Made by a program: the position numbers and the translations under genes. Shown piece after piece: positions 39,330 through 52,900 of a stretch of 64,000 nt of DNA. Each line of letters begins with the position of its first letter. The stretch's first letter is position 1. This DNA comes from Liolophura sinensis (Eukaryota > Mollusca > Polyplacophora > Chitonida > Chitonidae). The notes beneath the pieces are model-generated. The model was not told the DNA's origin. It saw only the letters and a program-made list of their open reading frames with translations, and searched no databases. The stretch lies in assembly GCF_032854445.1 (NCBI RefSeq), contig NC_088300.1:1488001-1552000 (forward strand), written 5' to 3'.

Positions 39330-41910
39330 GTAAGGCAATTGTACATTGCTTGAACATGGGTATTGAAAAAATTAAATGGCGGGAGATAGAACAAAACAAT
39401 AAGATATGCGTACTTTTTTGGCAAATGTTACGATATTCTCAGTCATTTAAATCATTTTCGGATTTTTTTGCCCTTAAAAATTGAAGAAAGAATTAAAACA
39501 TTGTTTTTGTGTTGTTCTTGATAACAAAAACGTGCTGTAATATTCTTGTGGACTCATTTTTAATTACGTTTGGACTTTTTGAAGTCAAAATGATATCAAA
39601 AGAATGGTGAGTGCTGAAATGTAACCATTGCTATAAAACAGTAAAAGTAGTTGTCATTTACCTGGTAGATTATATGATACCACATACACACTATGGAATC
39701 CTTACCTTTTCTTTTCCTGGGTCTAGCTGAGCTTGTTCGTGTTTCACTTTCAGGGGTTGGTGTTGATGGACGCATTCATCTTAATGTCGGGCTGGTCAGA
39801 AAACCGGGAAGCCATAAACATCCCTGATAGAGTGGCGGCCACCATGAGGACCAGTGGCATGTCATCACGCTGACCTCTCTCACAGACCTGGTGGCCTTTC
39901 TGATCGGAATGACCAGCTCCTTCTACTCAGTGAGGATATTCTGCTTGTATACAGGTAAGGGTGAATACAGTTTTGATCTGTTTTAGGAATCATTTTGACA
40001 TGTTTCATGTATAATGTGAAGGTAAAGGTTGTAGAGAGATAAACGCTCTTCAACACATTTCATATCTAATTGCGTTTGTTTTTTCAGAGAAAAAATGTGT
40101 TTTTGTATTTTTCTGATTAAATTCTGCTTTTTCCACAGCTTTGACTATCCTGTTCTGTTACCTGAACCAAATCACGCTGTTTGCCGGATGCTTGGCTGTA
40201 CACGGACGTAGAGTGGAACAAAACCGGCACTGTGCCACGTGTATGGTGGTGAAGTCGGCAGATGAGATCAGGAACAGCACGCAAACAGAGATTAGAGAGG
40301 ACTCTCCAGGAGGATCAACGATAGCTTACCCATCAAAGGAAAATGCGACCTACAGAAAACACACCAACAAAGCCAGCCTTCACCAGTCAGCTCCTGAGAG
40401 ACACAATGCCATTCCAGTGACATCAAGAATTAAAAGTTCATCTGCCAGCTTGTGCTTACAGCTATGTTTCTGTTCCGGTCAACCGTCTCAGAAACTGGGC
40501 GACGATGGTAACTGCTTTGAGTGGGCGCCGCGTAAACGTCTTCCTACCCTTGTCCTGTCTCTACCTGCCAAGATCTTGATTGTTCCCATGTTCTTAGGTT
40601 ATCTCGCAATGTCTATCTACGGGGTTATCTATTTACGACAGGGCCTCGAACTGAAGAACCTTATAGCTCCGTCTTCGTATTTCTATGAATATACTAACTG
40701 GAACACGGATCACTATCAGCAACGTTTCTTGGTTACGTTTTTTGTCAGTCAGTCGCTGGCTTACAATGACGACACAAATATAAACACACTGGAAAACCTT
40801 TTTGAGGAGGTGAAGGCTGACAGCACCATACAAGACAACTTCCAGATCTCCTGGATGACCACTTACCAAAACTCCACTTTTTATGACCCATCCACCAAAG
40901 AGAATTTCTCAGGCGGACTGAAAAAGTTTCTTCTGCATTATCCCTTGTTTGAGAACGATATTAGATTTGGGGACAATTCGTCCGAGATCACGGGCTCACG
41001 GTTTCATTTTCAGACAGTTGATCTCCCAGATTCTTCACAGCAAGGACAGTTCATGATAAGGATGAGAGACATTGCTTCTACATCCGGTATCTCGGTTTTC
41101 GTGTACTCACCGCCATTCCTCTACTTCGAGCAGTATATTGCTATCTTGCCCAACACGTTACAGACTGTAGGAGTGGCTGTGGCGGCCATGTTCGTCCTCT
41201 CAGTGATCTTTATTCCCCACCCCCTCATGTTTGTGTCTATTACAGTGTCTATGGTGTCTACACTGACGGGGATACTAGGGTTCCTGTACTGGTGGGATCT
41301 CACCCTCAGCTCTATCACAATGCTTCATCTCGTCACCGCCACGGGCTTCTCCGTGGATTACTCCGCTCATATCTGTCATGCCGTGATGCAGAATGGGAAA
41401 CTGGGCACCAGCAGACAAGATGTGGTGTCCAGGGCACTGGCTGTCACAGGAGGGCCAATACTGAACGGTGCACTCTCTTCATTTATTGGTATTTTGTTTC
41501 TGGCGCCCTCAGAATCCTATATTTTCAGTTCGTTTTTCAAGGTAATGTTACTGGTGTTGTTGTTTGGAATAGTCCATTCTATTCTGTTCTTACCGGTGTT
41601 TTTCTCCCTCTTCGGACCAGCAGAAAACTTAGTAAGAAGAAATGATCGCGATCGAATTGAGAACAAATCGTCAAACCATGAGCTTCCCATTGAAATATCA
41701 CCCGTCGACGGTGCTGAGGACCAATTTGCCCTGCCATGGAACAGTCATCATCGCTACAAAAGTTATTCTGGATATAATTTGCAAAATACCAATCAAATTG
41801 TACCAGGGAGTAGCGAAGAAGCTAGGCGCACTTTGTCTAGCGATGAGATCTGGTACACTCCAGGAGGGACCGATAAAAACGAAGTACAAATAAAACAATA
41901 TAATATATAG
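38329..41910 (+). CDS. Patched-domain-containing membrane protein (PTCHD3-like), copy B, whole gene
   Basis: Three exons (38329-39329, 39754-39954, 40139-41910) with GT/AG borders in consistent phase 1 give a patched-family (RND-type) multi-pass protein. Visible parts: N-terminal membrane segment (WWFIIGSVLVNGGLGVLLLG), luminal domain, sterol-sensing domain with the GVGVDD..ILMSGW motif across the first splice junction, then a second half with GLELKNLIAPSSYFYEYTNW, a membrane block with GFSVDYSAHICHAVM, and a cytoplasmic tail. The first two exons carry about six single-base indels relative to the expected frame; the third is fully open. It is either a recent pseudogene or a gene hit by consensus errors. 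The ligand is not deducible. Confidence 0.8.
39754..39954 (+). CDS. Patched gene copy B, exon 2 (frameshifted as assembled)
   Basis: The acceptor CAG ends at 39753 and the donor GTAAGG begins at 39955. The joined sequence carries the signature G-V-G-V-D-D-A-F-I-L-M-S-G-W of the sterol-sensing domain, then SENREAINIPDRVAATM, SLTDLVAFLIGMTSSFYSVR and IFCLYTG. It needs removal of one G near 39768 and one added base near 39863 to stay open. Confidence 0.75.
40139..41910 (+). CDS. Patched gene copy B, exon 3 (intact)
   Basis: The acceptor TTCCACAG ends at 40138; the phase-1 join gives TGALTILFCYLNQITLFAGC. The exon is open for about 590 codons to TAG at 41908. It has FAGCLAVHGRRVEQNRHC, a cytosolic loop, a membrane segment near KILIVPMFLGYLAMSIYGVI, a second luminal domain with several N-x-S/T sites, and a membrane cluster (TVGVAVAAMFVLSVIFIPH through ILFLPVFFSLFGPAENL). 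The tail is polar. No indels, in contrast to exons 1-2. Confidence 0.88.
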
Positions 41911-43693
41911 TAGCATGCATAATATTATCGCCATTTACAGAAACTGTTTTTAATGAAGAATATAGTACCTTGATTTAGTGAACCAAATACCTTTATCAAA
42001 AGTGGAAATGTAAATCGTAGATCGGTGTATTTAATTAGAAATGCAAAATTTTATTAAGGGTTTTTAATTTTATGTTCCTGTAAAATTAGAATGCATGTTA
42101 AGTGCTGAAATAAATCATCTTTATCAGAGTTTCTGTAATAGAATACTCACTCAAAGGCAACAGGAAAACATGAATTTAGTGTGTTCAAATGTTTATTAAA
42201 ATATTCAAGTGTGTGGTATTCAAATATTAACGTCGATTTTGCAGAGGACTCTGTTCATATCGGATTACTTGGGCATCATTTGATTATGTCCACTACGTAT
42301 GTGGGTGTCTTTATTGTGACATTTATTTAGTAACTACCAGATACAGAGACATTTTGACACAATTTTGACACAAAGGTATTCTCACAATGGCAGAACTGTC
42401 ATAAAGCACATCGCTACTTGACATGAGATCGAGGCTGCTTCTACTGAATCTCAATACAACTTATGTCAGAAGTACAGATTTCTGTTTTAAATTAAATTGA
42501 GCACTATCGGAAAGGCCACTAAAATGGCACCGCTACATTGGCTTCTGTGTTTTTTTTATGATATTCATGGGCAAAATAAATACATGCAAGTGTTTAACTC
42601 GTGAAGTAGTCTTGTATAGACCATATCCGAAGTGACCCTTGAGGTCAATAACTTTCATCTTTCCCCGAAAAACGGAGCTTTATTGTGGGAATAGATCATT
42701 TCTATTTGCATGACCGTTGCGCAGAGAAGAACGGAGAAGAGAGAAGAACGAAACCGCGAGGACAGTTTGAGATTTGGCATCTGATTCCTCATGACATTTG
42801 AAGGTTAAATGTGTGCGTAGATACCAATCCAATCATCATCTAACTCGATACATAGTTACATTACACGTTACTCGTTAGCTTTTAGCGACATATGTTTGCT
42901 ACACATAGAAATGTGATGTGCTCCTAATTTTGCACTAAGTTTTCCACAACATCTGCAATATACGCTGGTGATTACTTTTGGAAATATGTAAGTCAATCCG
43001 TCAGTCTCTTCAGTCAGATGACAATTGTTTTACCCAAATATTCTTCTCTATCCACTTGAGAAGGATGCAGTTTGGAGTCTCTAACACCTGTGCATTTTTA
43101 TATGGTCCGACTTTACTTAGTGTCCTGAAACAGCCTCATTCCTCCATCTCTATTTAAGCTAGTTTTAGTACATTTTATGCAGATTATGTCATGATGAGAT
43201 AAACTTGAAAAATACAACCCCTACTCGAGCTCTACTTCCTAGATAATCCTGTGAACAGCTGATGGCGAAATGGACTTCATATTGAAGGACTCATCAATGC
43301 TTCAACCACTCCGCTCCTAGATTCCACTGAACTACATGGCAAACAGGTGGCCGTGAAATGAGGAGTCATGACATGACTGCTTGTGTAGACATGTGCTAAG
43401 CAGGGTAGCCAGTCCATTGGAGTAATGAGACGATATGAATCTGTTATAGAAAGGAGGTCAAGGTAGATACTGTATGGTATATGAAGGAAAGTGCACTTTG
43501 ATTTAAATGCATACCGAAAAACGTCGATTATAACAATAATGTATCATTTAATCTCATTTTGTCTGAGATATGTTTCATCTTTCTGGCCAGCAATTACAGG
43601 AGAAAATAGTGAAAATCTAATCTGACAATCACATATCGCTCGTAAACGCATTTTCACTTTTGGTACAACAGAGTTACTAGAAGAGAGTGACCC
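41911..43693. other. Spacer between patched and PKS genes
   Basis: Holds the 3' UTR of the patched gene and the 5' region of the PKS. I see no further gene and no clear TATA box. Confidence 0.5.
42109..42114 (+). terminator. Candidate poly(A) signal of patched gene
   Basis: AATAAA about 200 bp after the stop codon, in an AT-rich 3' flank. Position and sequence fit; cleavage is unproven. Confidence 0.5.
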
Positions 43694-43905
43694 ATGAAAA
43701 TGAAAGAACCCATAGCAATCGTTGGATTGGGATGCCGATTTCCTGGAGCGGGAAACTTGGACGAATTCTGGAGAGTGTTATCAAAGGGAGAAAACCATGT
43801 CATAGACGTGCCGCCGGACAGATGGAACATAGATGCATGGTATCATCCGGACGCTCCTGGGAAGATGTACACACGAAAACTGGGCGCTGTCAAAGGGTTT
43901 GTAAT
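43694..43905 (+). CDS. PKS exon 1: KS N-terminus
   Basis: ATG at 43694 (a second in-frame ATG follows two codons later) starts [20 protein letters not shown], the classic ketosynthase N-terminus, followed by [20 protein letters not shown] and [12 protein letters not shown] place the donor at GTAAAA (43906): this gives phase 2 and the smooth join [16 protein letters not shown] with exon 2. The more obvious GTAATG at 43901 would be phase 0 and would only fit a later acceptor at 45106 with loss of HDE. Confidence 0.82.
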
Positions 43906-46900
43906 GTAAAACTACATGTAAAAAAATGTAGGCCTGTATCCAAGGGATACACATCGTTTGAAATCCGGTATCCTTTTAACGGTTATGATGATTGGTGTCG
44001 CAACTGCTTGTGCAGACATGACATTGATGTCTGAATGACCTTCCCACATACGATCGGAGAGGAAGTCTGAGCTTGTGCATTGGCGAGGGGCTCCTTTATC
44101 ATCGTTCGGCGCTAGTACGTTCTCCTCCTCAGATCCAGCTTTAGCTAGGCTTCAGTACCGTTACTCGTGATCATAGTACCGGTAATGCTTATGTATCCGT
44201 GATTCTACTACGGTACTACAAAGCTATAAATGGGCGTTCCAAGTCGATAATTGCAAAACTCATTTCCAAAACAACCTGACTTACAGTAGTTCCCAATGTG
44301 TAATGTGTAAATGTGTAAACAATGTGTAAAAAATAACATACATAAATAGTAAATAAAGCTGCTAACATGTAAGAGAGAAGCAAACAACAGATTTCGCTGG
44401 TGTAGATCGGTGTTCGGAGGCCCTGAATGATCTGTCCATATTTGCCAACCAGTACACTATACTCAGTACATGTTTTAGGAAACTTGGAGTGAAGGCGCTT
44501 GATGGAATACCTTTAAATATTAGTTTTTAATTAAAACCTTGTGACGTAGGTTTCATAATTACATTTTACATTTGATCTAGTAAACGTTTCAAGACGATAT
44601 ATGTGTACGCTATGTGTAGGACATTGAGGTACATTACTATCCAAGCAAGGATACATCACAGTTTCATACTGGAAGTTATCCCTTTTGTCATAAAGGCGGC
44701 GCGACATGAGACGTTGGTCAACATTGTACAGACATACGAAATAAGATGCCCTAGCAGAACTAGTCGTCTACTTCTTGGTAATTTCTGCACATACAGTAGT
44801 CGTATTCGTACAGTCAGGTTTAAAGGCCTGTTAATAGAGGTGCTTAACTTGTACCTATATGAACCCATATGTACCTGTATTCACCTGTAAGGAATCTGGC
44901 ATTCACCTGTAAGGAATCTGGCATTCACCTGTAAGGAATCTGGTATTCACCTGTAAGAAATCTGGCATTCACCTGTAAGGAATCTCACATTAAAAGAGAT
45001 GTGAGATTAAAGAGACTATATCGAAAAATCGACAACACTATAAAAAGTGCAGGTACTAGTCTAATAATTCACTGAAATTTTTTTATGTTTTTTAGACACG
45101 ATGAGTTTGACAATCTTCTGTACGGAATCAGCGAATCAGAGTCGATTAAGATGGACCCTCAGCAGAGATTTGTGCTGGATTCGGTCCATATGGCACTGGA
45201 GGATGGTGGGTTTACCAGGGAACAGCTTCGGGGCAGTAAAACTGGTGTCTATATAGGTAACTAAACATTCTGTTCAAAACATGGCCTTGTTTACCTAGTA
45301 CAGCCCCCCCCCCCCCCCCCCAAAAAAAAAAAACAAACACCTTTTTTATCAAGTGCATAAAACAAGCGTCTAATCAGGTAACTAAACAATCCATACAAAA
45401 CACAGACTTGTTTACAAAGTGGAATAAAACAGGCGTCTATATATACAGGTAACGAAATAATCCATACAAAACACAGACTTGTTTACAAAGTGGAATAAAA
45501 CAGGCGTCTATCTATACGGGTAACGAAACAATACATACAAAACACAGACTTGTTTACGAAGTGGAATAAAACAGGCGTATGTGAATACAGGTGGCTAAAC
45601 GTTCTGTACAAAACACAGGGACTTGTTTATTAGGCAACAGCTTTGGGACAGGGGTAGGGGGCTGATGGATTTACACCTTACTCAAGAATAGTTCGGCGAC
45701 AGTACAGCAGCCAGCTCTGCTCGTAGATACATTCTATTGATAGTACAATGGCCAGCTCTGCCCATAGATACATTCCAGTGACAGTACAGCAGCCAGCTCT
45801 GCCCATAGATACATTCCAGTGACAGTACAGCAGCCAGCTCTGCTCGTAGATACATGTACCTGCAGCCATTTAGAGTATAGACGACAAGGGAATGGAGAGT
45901 AATACCAAGGCAGCTAAGATAGTGTGATAGTTGGCAAGTACATGGAAAACCGTAATCACTGACATTTTTACCTTAATACTTAGTGTTTAGTTCTAACTTT
46001 TCAGGTAAATAGCAGCTACTTACATCTCCCCACCCCCACCCACCTCTCACACAACTGAAACCGAGATAGGCAACATTATGTAACGATGTCGAAAAGTGCA
46101 CAAATGCTGTGAAGTCATCATATTTAGTACAATGACATGAAGATAAAATGGACCAGGCCTCGGCGAATGCTTAGTCCATTACCAGAATCCCGGTTGATGC
46201 GGGCATATAATTGATTAAACAAAGACAACACAGGTGGCCAAGTGGTCACAAGTAACCAGTAAAAATCCGATGTTATTATGACAATATTTATGTAAAAACT
46301 TAGATACTGGCAACATGTACCCCCTCCACCCACAGCATGGCTAAAACTTAGATAGTGACAACATATATCCACTCCACCCCCAGCATGACTGTAACTTAGA
46401 TAATGACAACATATATCCCCTCCACCCCCTATATACTATATAAATATGCATCCGCATAAACAGTAATTGAAATTCTTGTAGAAATCACTCGACTTGAATT
46501 ACTTAGATATCGTGTAGTGGTCACGTATCGGGGAAATCCAGCGCCGCACCTGGACATGTACCTAGCAAACCTACTGACGCATGGCTCCTTGGTGACAGAC
46601 TACTGCTGCGAACTATAGAGCTCTACGCAAGCCTGTTCTCTGAACGGCTCTGTGATTACTCTTGTGACTATCAAAGTTAACCATATATAACCATATATAT
46701 ATAACCATATATTGACACAAGTAAGCAGGTTCCACTCCTAAAATGTTTCATATTATGTTATTTATTTCAGGATCGATGAATACAGACTACTCAGACATCC
46801 TTTCAAAACACGTAGAAGTGGCTGATAATTACCACTTGACTGGATCTGCCAACAGTATAGTGGCCGCCCGGGTATCTTATGTGTACGATCTCCGCGGCCC

Positions 46901-49900
46901 GGCTGTTACCTTGGATACGGCCTGTTCCTCTGCTCTCATGGCCATCCATTTGGCCTCACAGGGCCTTTCCACAGGTGGGTGCTCCAGTGAATTTTAAATA
47001 CATAATAATAACGTGGAATACTTAGATGTAAGGATTCATTTTTTAAGCTAGTGCAGATAACTGCTGTGGGTAATTCTCCAAAGACAAACGACTCCTAATG
47101 ATAAAAAAGGTAGAGTTGGGAATAAAGACCTTGTTCTGTAGAAAACCAGTGAAAAAGCATGTTGATGTTAATGGCGGTCTAATGCTGGGCCCCAGTCGTA
47201 ACACTGTCAAACATCCATGGACATTCTAATGCAGGGCCCTAGTCTTAACACGGTCCAATTTCCATGGAAAGTCTAATGCTGGACTCGAGTCGTAACACTG
47301 TGGAACTTCCATGGGCAGTTTAATGCTCGGCTCCAGTCGTAACACTGTGGAACTTCCATGGACAGTCTGATGCTGGGCCCCAATCGTAACACTGTCGAAC
47401 TTCCATGGATAATCCAAAGCTGGTCCCCTGTCGCAACACTGTCGAACTTCCATGGGTGGTCTGATGCTGGGCATGAGTTGTAACACTGTCGAACTTCCAT
47501 GGACAGCCCAATGCTGGTCCCCAGTCGTAACACTGTCGAACTTCCACCGGGGGTTTACTGCCGGTCCAAAGTTGTAACAATGTTCAACTTCCAAGGGCAG
47601 TTTTATTCTGGTCCTCAAACGAAACACTGTCGAACTTCCATGGCCAGTTTAATGTTAGACCCCAGTTATATAGCTGCGCCCCAATCGTAACACTGTCCAA
47701 CTTCCATGAGTAGTCTAATCCTAGTCCCCAGTCGTAACACTGTCGAACTTCCATGGGTAGTCCAATCCTGGTCCCCTATCGTAACACTGTCGAACTTCCA
47801 TGGGCAGTCTGATGCTGGGCCCCTATCGTAACACTGTCGAACTTCCACCAGGGTGTTTAATGCTGGTCCCAAGTCATAACACTGTCCAACTTCTATGGGC
47901 AGTTTTATTCTGGTCCCCAAATGAAATACTGTCGAACTTTCAGGGCCAGCTTAATGCTGGGCCCCAGTCGAAACACTGTCCAACTTCCATGGGCAGTTTT
48001 ATTCTGGTCCTCGAATGAAACACTGTCGAACTTCCATAGCCAGTTTAATGCTAAACCCCAGTTATAACACTGTCGAACTTCCATGGGGAGTTTAATGCTG
48101 GGCCCCAATCGTAACATTGTCCAACTTCCATGGACAGGCCTAATGCTAGGCCCCAGTTATAACACTGTCGAACTTCCATGGGCAGTCTAATGCTGGTCCC
48201 CAGTCGTAACACTGTCGAACTTCCATGGGTAGTCCAATCCTGGTCCCCAGTCGTTACACTGTCGAACTTCCATGGGCAGTCTAATGCTGGTCCCCAGTCG
48301 TAACACTGTCGAACTTCCATGGGTGGTCCAATCCTGGTCCCGAGTCGTTACACTGTCGAACTTCCATGGGCAGTCCAATGCTGGTCCCCAATCGTAACAC
48401 TGTCGAACTTTCATGGGCAGTCTAATACTGGGCCCCTGTCGCAACACTGTCGAACTTCCATGGGTGATCTGATGCTGGGCATGAGTTGTAACACTGTCGA
48501 ACTCCATGGGCAGCCCAATGCTGGGCCCCAGTCGTAACACTGTCGAACTTCCACCGGGGTTTACTGCTGGTCCAAAGTTGTAACACTGTCCAACTTCTAT
48601 GGGCAGTTTTATTTTGGTCCTCAAATGAAACACTGTTGAACGTCCATGGCCAGTTTAATGCTAGACCCAGGTTATAAACACTGTCGAACTTCCAAGGGTA
48701 GTCTGATGCTGGGCACGAGTTGTAACACTGTCGAACTTCCATGGACAGCCTAATCCTGGTTCCCAGTCGTAACACTGTCGAACTTCCATGGGCAGTCTTA
48801 TACTGGGCCCTAATCGTAACACTGTCGAACTTCCATGGGCAGCCTGATGCTTGGCCCCAATCGTAACTCTGTCGAACTTCCATGGGGGGGGGGGGGGTTA
48901 ATGCTAGTCCCCAGTCGTAACACTGTTTAACTTCTATGGGCAGTTTTATTCTGGTCCTCAAATGAAACATTATCGAACTTCCACCGGGAGTTTAATGTTG
49001 GGCCCCAGGTGTAACACTGTTGAACTTCCATGGGCAGTGCCATGCTGGTCCTCAAATGAAACTCTGTCGAACTTCCATGGCCAGTTTAATGCTAGACCCC
49101 AGTTATAACACTGTTGAACTTCCATGGGCAGTGCCATGCTGGTTCCCAGTCGTAACACTGTCGAACTTTTACGAGCAGTTTTATTCTGGTCCCCAAATGA
49201 AACACTGTCAAACTTCCATGGACAGCTTAATCCTATATTCCAGTTATAACACTGCGAACTTCCATGGGCAGTCTAATACTGGTCCCCAGTCGTAACATTG
49301 TCCAACTTCCATGGACAGCCTAATGCCGGCTTCCAGTCGTAACACTGTCCAACTTCTACGGGCAGTATTTTTCTGGTTCCCAACAGATACACTGTCAAAC
49401 TTCCATGGGCAGTCTAATAGTGGGCCTCAGTCGTAACACTGTGGAACTTCGACGGTTTGTTTAACGCTAGTTCCCAGTCGTAACACTGATGAACTTCCAT
49501 GGGAAGTCCAATGCTGGTCCCCAATCGAAACAGTGTTGATATTCCATGGGTAGTATAATCCTGGACCCCAGTCGTAACATTGTCGAAGCTCTATACATTT
49601 TGAGAATTAGATTGAGGCTTCATTTCACTGTGGTTTAATTGAGCACATTTATGGCTCAAATTGTTTGCTAACAGAGTAATTTGAAGATAAATATTTCTTA
49701 GAGACATGTTATTTTAAACATTTGTACGTATTGTACTTAGAGTATACACATACAAGTGACTGAAAATATCTAAAACATGAATGAAGATACCATCAGTGTG
49801 TGCAGTACAGTTCCCATGCTAACTTTAGTTTCTTAAACTATTAATCTCTACTGCCAAGATTTATTTGATTTATTTGATTGGTGTTTTATGCCGTACTCAT

Positions 49901-52900
49901 GAATATTTCACTTATACGACGGCACCCAGCATTATGGTGGGTGGAAACCGGGCACAGCCCAGGGAAAACCCACGACCACACGCAGACTGCTGGCAGACCT
50001 TCCCACGTACGGCCAGAAAGGAAGCCAGCATGAGCTGGACTTGAACTCACAGCGACCGCATTGGTGAGAGGCTCCTGGGTCATTACGCTGCTCTAGCGCG
50101 CTAACCAACTGAGCCACAGAGGCCCCCTACTGCCAAGAATTCGCACCTAACTTAGCTCTGTATCAAATATGACATATTTTTATCGACAAGAGCACGTTCG
50201 TGTATTTTTACTTTTTGCCAGGCGACTGTGACGTTGCTCTGGCTGGAGGAGTCAATCTGGTCATGTTACACATTTCCGGGGTGTACCTGAGTCAAGCACG
50301 GATGGCCTCCCGTGTTGGTCAGTGCCAAGCCTTCTCAGCAGATGCTGGACGGATACGTAAGAGGAGAAGGTTGTGGGGTTGTTGTACTGAAAAGATTGTC
50401 TGATGTAAGTTTTGTATTTCAAAGATAAAAATATCGGCTCTGATAAAGAATGCAATATTTGTTGAACCCTCACAAATAGATAAGAGCTTCCTGAGCCTCC
50501 TAGTAACGTATAAAATGTATACACCGAACAAAGGTGAGGCAAACAAGCATTAGTACCTCAGTAATTGTCACAGGCAAACAAGCATTAGTACCTCAGTAAA
50601 TGTCACAGGCAAACCAGCATTAGTACCTCAGTAATTGTCACAGGCAAACAAGCATTAGTACCTCAGTAATTGTCACAGGCAAACCAGCATTAGTACCTTA
50701 GTAATTGCCACATTTAAACGAGCATTAGTACCTCAATAATTGTCACAGGCAAACAAGAATTAGTACCTCGGTAATTGTCATTGGGAAACCAACATTAGTA
50801 CAACAGTAATTGTCACTGGGAAACCAGCATTAGTACCTCAGTAATTGTCACAGGCAAACAAGCATTAGTACCTCAATAATTGTCACTGGTAAACCAGCAT
50901 TAGTACCTCAGTAATTGTCACAGGCAAACAAGCATTAGTTCCTCAGTAATTGTCACAGGCAAACAAGCATTAGAACCTCAGTAATTGTCACAGGCAAACA
51001 ATCATTACAACCTCAGTAATTGTCACAGGCAAACAAGCATTAGAACCTCAGTAATTGTCACAGGCAAACAATCATTACAACCTCAGTAATTGTCACAGGC
51101 AAACAAGCGTTAGTACCTCAGTAATTGTCACAGGCAAACAAGCATTAGTACCTCAGTAATTGTCACAGGCAAACAAGCATTAGTTCCTCAGTAATTGTCA
51201 CAGGCAAACCAGCATTAGTACCTCAGTAATTGTCACAGGCAAACAAGCATTAGTTCCGCAGTAATTGTCACAGACAAACAAGCGTTAGTACCTCAGAAAT
51301 TGTCACAGGCAAACAAGCATTAGTACCTCAGTAATTGTCAAAAGCAAACAAGCATTAGTTCCTCAGTAATTGTCACAGGCAAACAAGCATTAGTACCTCA
51401 GTAATTGTCACAGACAATAAAGCATTAGTACCTCAGTAATTGTCACAGGCATTCAAGCATTAGTACCTCAGTAATTGTCACAGGCAAACAAGCGTTAGTA
51501 CCTCAGTAATTGTCACAGACAAACAAGCGTTAGTACCTCAGTAATTGTCACAGGCAGCAAAACAAGCATTAGAACCTCAATAATTGTCACAGGCAAACAA
51601 GCAGTAGTACCTTAGTAATTGTCACAGGCAAACAAGCATTAGTACCTCAGTAATTGTCACTGGTAAACCAGCATTAGTAACTCAGTAATTGTCACTGGTA
51701 AACAAGCATTAGTACCTCAGTAATTGTCACAGGCAAACAAGCATTAGAACCTCAGTAATTGTCACAGGCAAACAATCATTAGAACTTCAGTAATTGTCAC
51801 AGACAAACAAGCGTTAGTACCTCAGTAATTGTCCCAGGCAAACAAGCATTAGTACCTCAGTAATTCTCACAGGCAAACAAGCATTAGTACCTCAGTAATT
51901 GTCACGGGCAAACAAGCAATAGTACCTCAGTAATTGTCACAGGCAAACAAGCTTTAGTACCTCAGTAATTGTCACAGGCAAACAAGCATTAGTTCCTCAG
52001 TAATTGGCACAGGCAAACCAGCATTAGTACCTCAGTAATTGTCACCGACAATAAAGCATTAGTACCTCAGTAATTGTCACCGACAATAAAGCATTAGTAC
52101 CTCCGTAATTGTTACGGACAATAAAGCATTAGTACCTCAGTAATTGTCACAGGCAAACAAGAATTAGTACACTCAGTAATTGTCACAGGCAAACAAGAAT
52201 TAGTACCTCGGTAATTGTCGTTGGGAAACCAGCATTAGTACCTCAGTAATTGTCACTGTTAAACCAGCATTAGTACCTCAGTAATTGTCACAGACAAACA
52301 AGCATTAGTACATCAGTAATTGTCACAGGAAGCCAGCATTAGTACCTCAGTAATTGTCCCAGGCAAACAAGCATTAGTACACCCAGTAATTGTGACAGGC
52401 AAACAATCAGTGCTCCAAAAAAAGAGCAGGAGAGAAAATCTACACAAAAGGGCATCAAGACTGCCACTGTCAAGTCTGCACCGCGAGGATCCAAAACATA
52501 AATAACAAAGTGAAATGTCTAATGTCTCGGCATGCTCTTACATCCTCTTGATTTGAATTAAGTCAGAATTAAAATATTTGAACAATGCTGTATAATTAAG
52601 ACGCACAACATAGAGAGTAACACAAGAGCAGCGACAACAGTGTGATATCTGGCAAATAGCCACACGTGACCGGTGAAATACCGCCTCTTGTTATTTTACC
52701 TCAGTTAGAGACATCTCCTAACACCACGTTTTTAGGAGAATTATGTCAGGCCACATAGCAGAGAAAACTATCTCAAAATACAGTTAATATTTGACATGGA
52801 ATAACCTTAATTCCATTCGAACAGTGAAATTTGATACTTTTGGTAAAACTACCTCAATCAGTTTTATCATTTACTTTAGTGTCAGTGATATATAGCAAAA

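Noticed and set aside
43901..43920. Donor GTAATG at 43901 as the end of PKS exon 1
   Set aside because: It forces a phase-0 join to an acceptor inside exon 2 and loses HDE; GTAAAA at 43906 gives KGFVIHDEFDN with consistent phase.
47226..48970. Minus-strand open frames up to 182 codons with [16 protein letters not shown] repeats
   Set aside because: Products of the 47-bp intron minisatellite; several frames are open and none has a unique domain.
50037..50126. A functional tRNA gene on the minus strand
   Set aside because: A- and B-box-like sequences are present, but the spacing and downstream body fit a SINE, and I could not fold a full cloverleaf.
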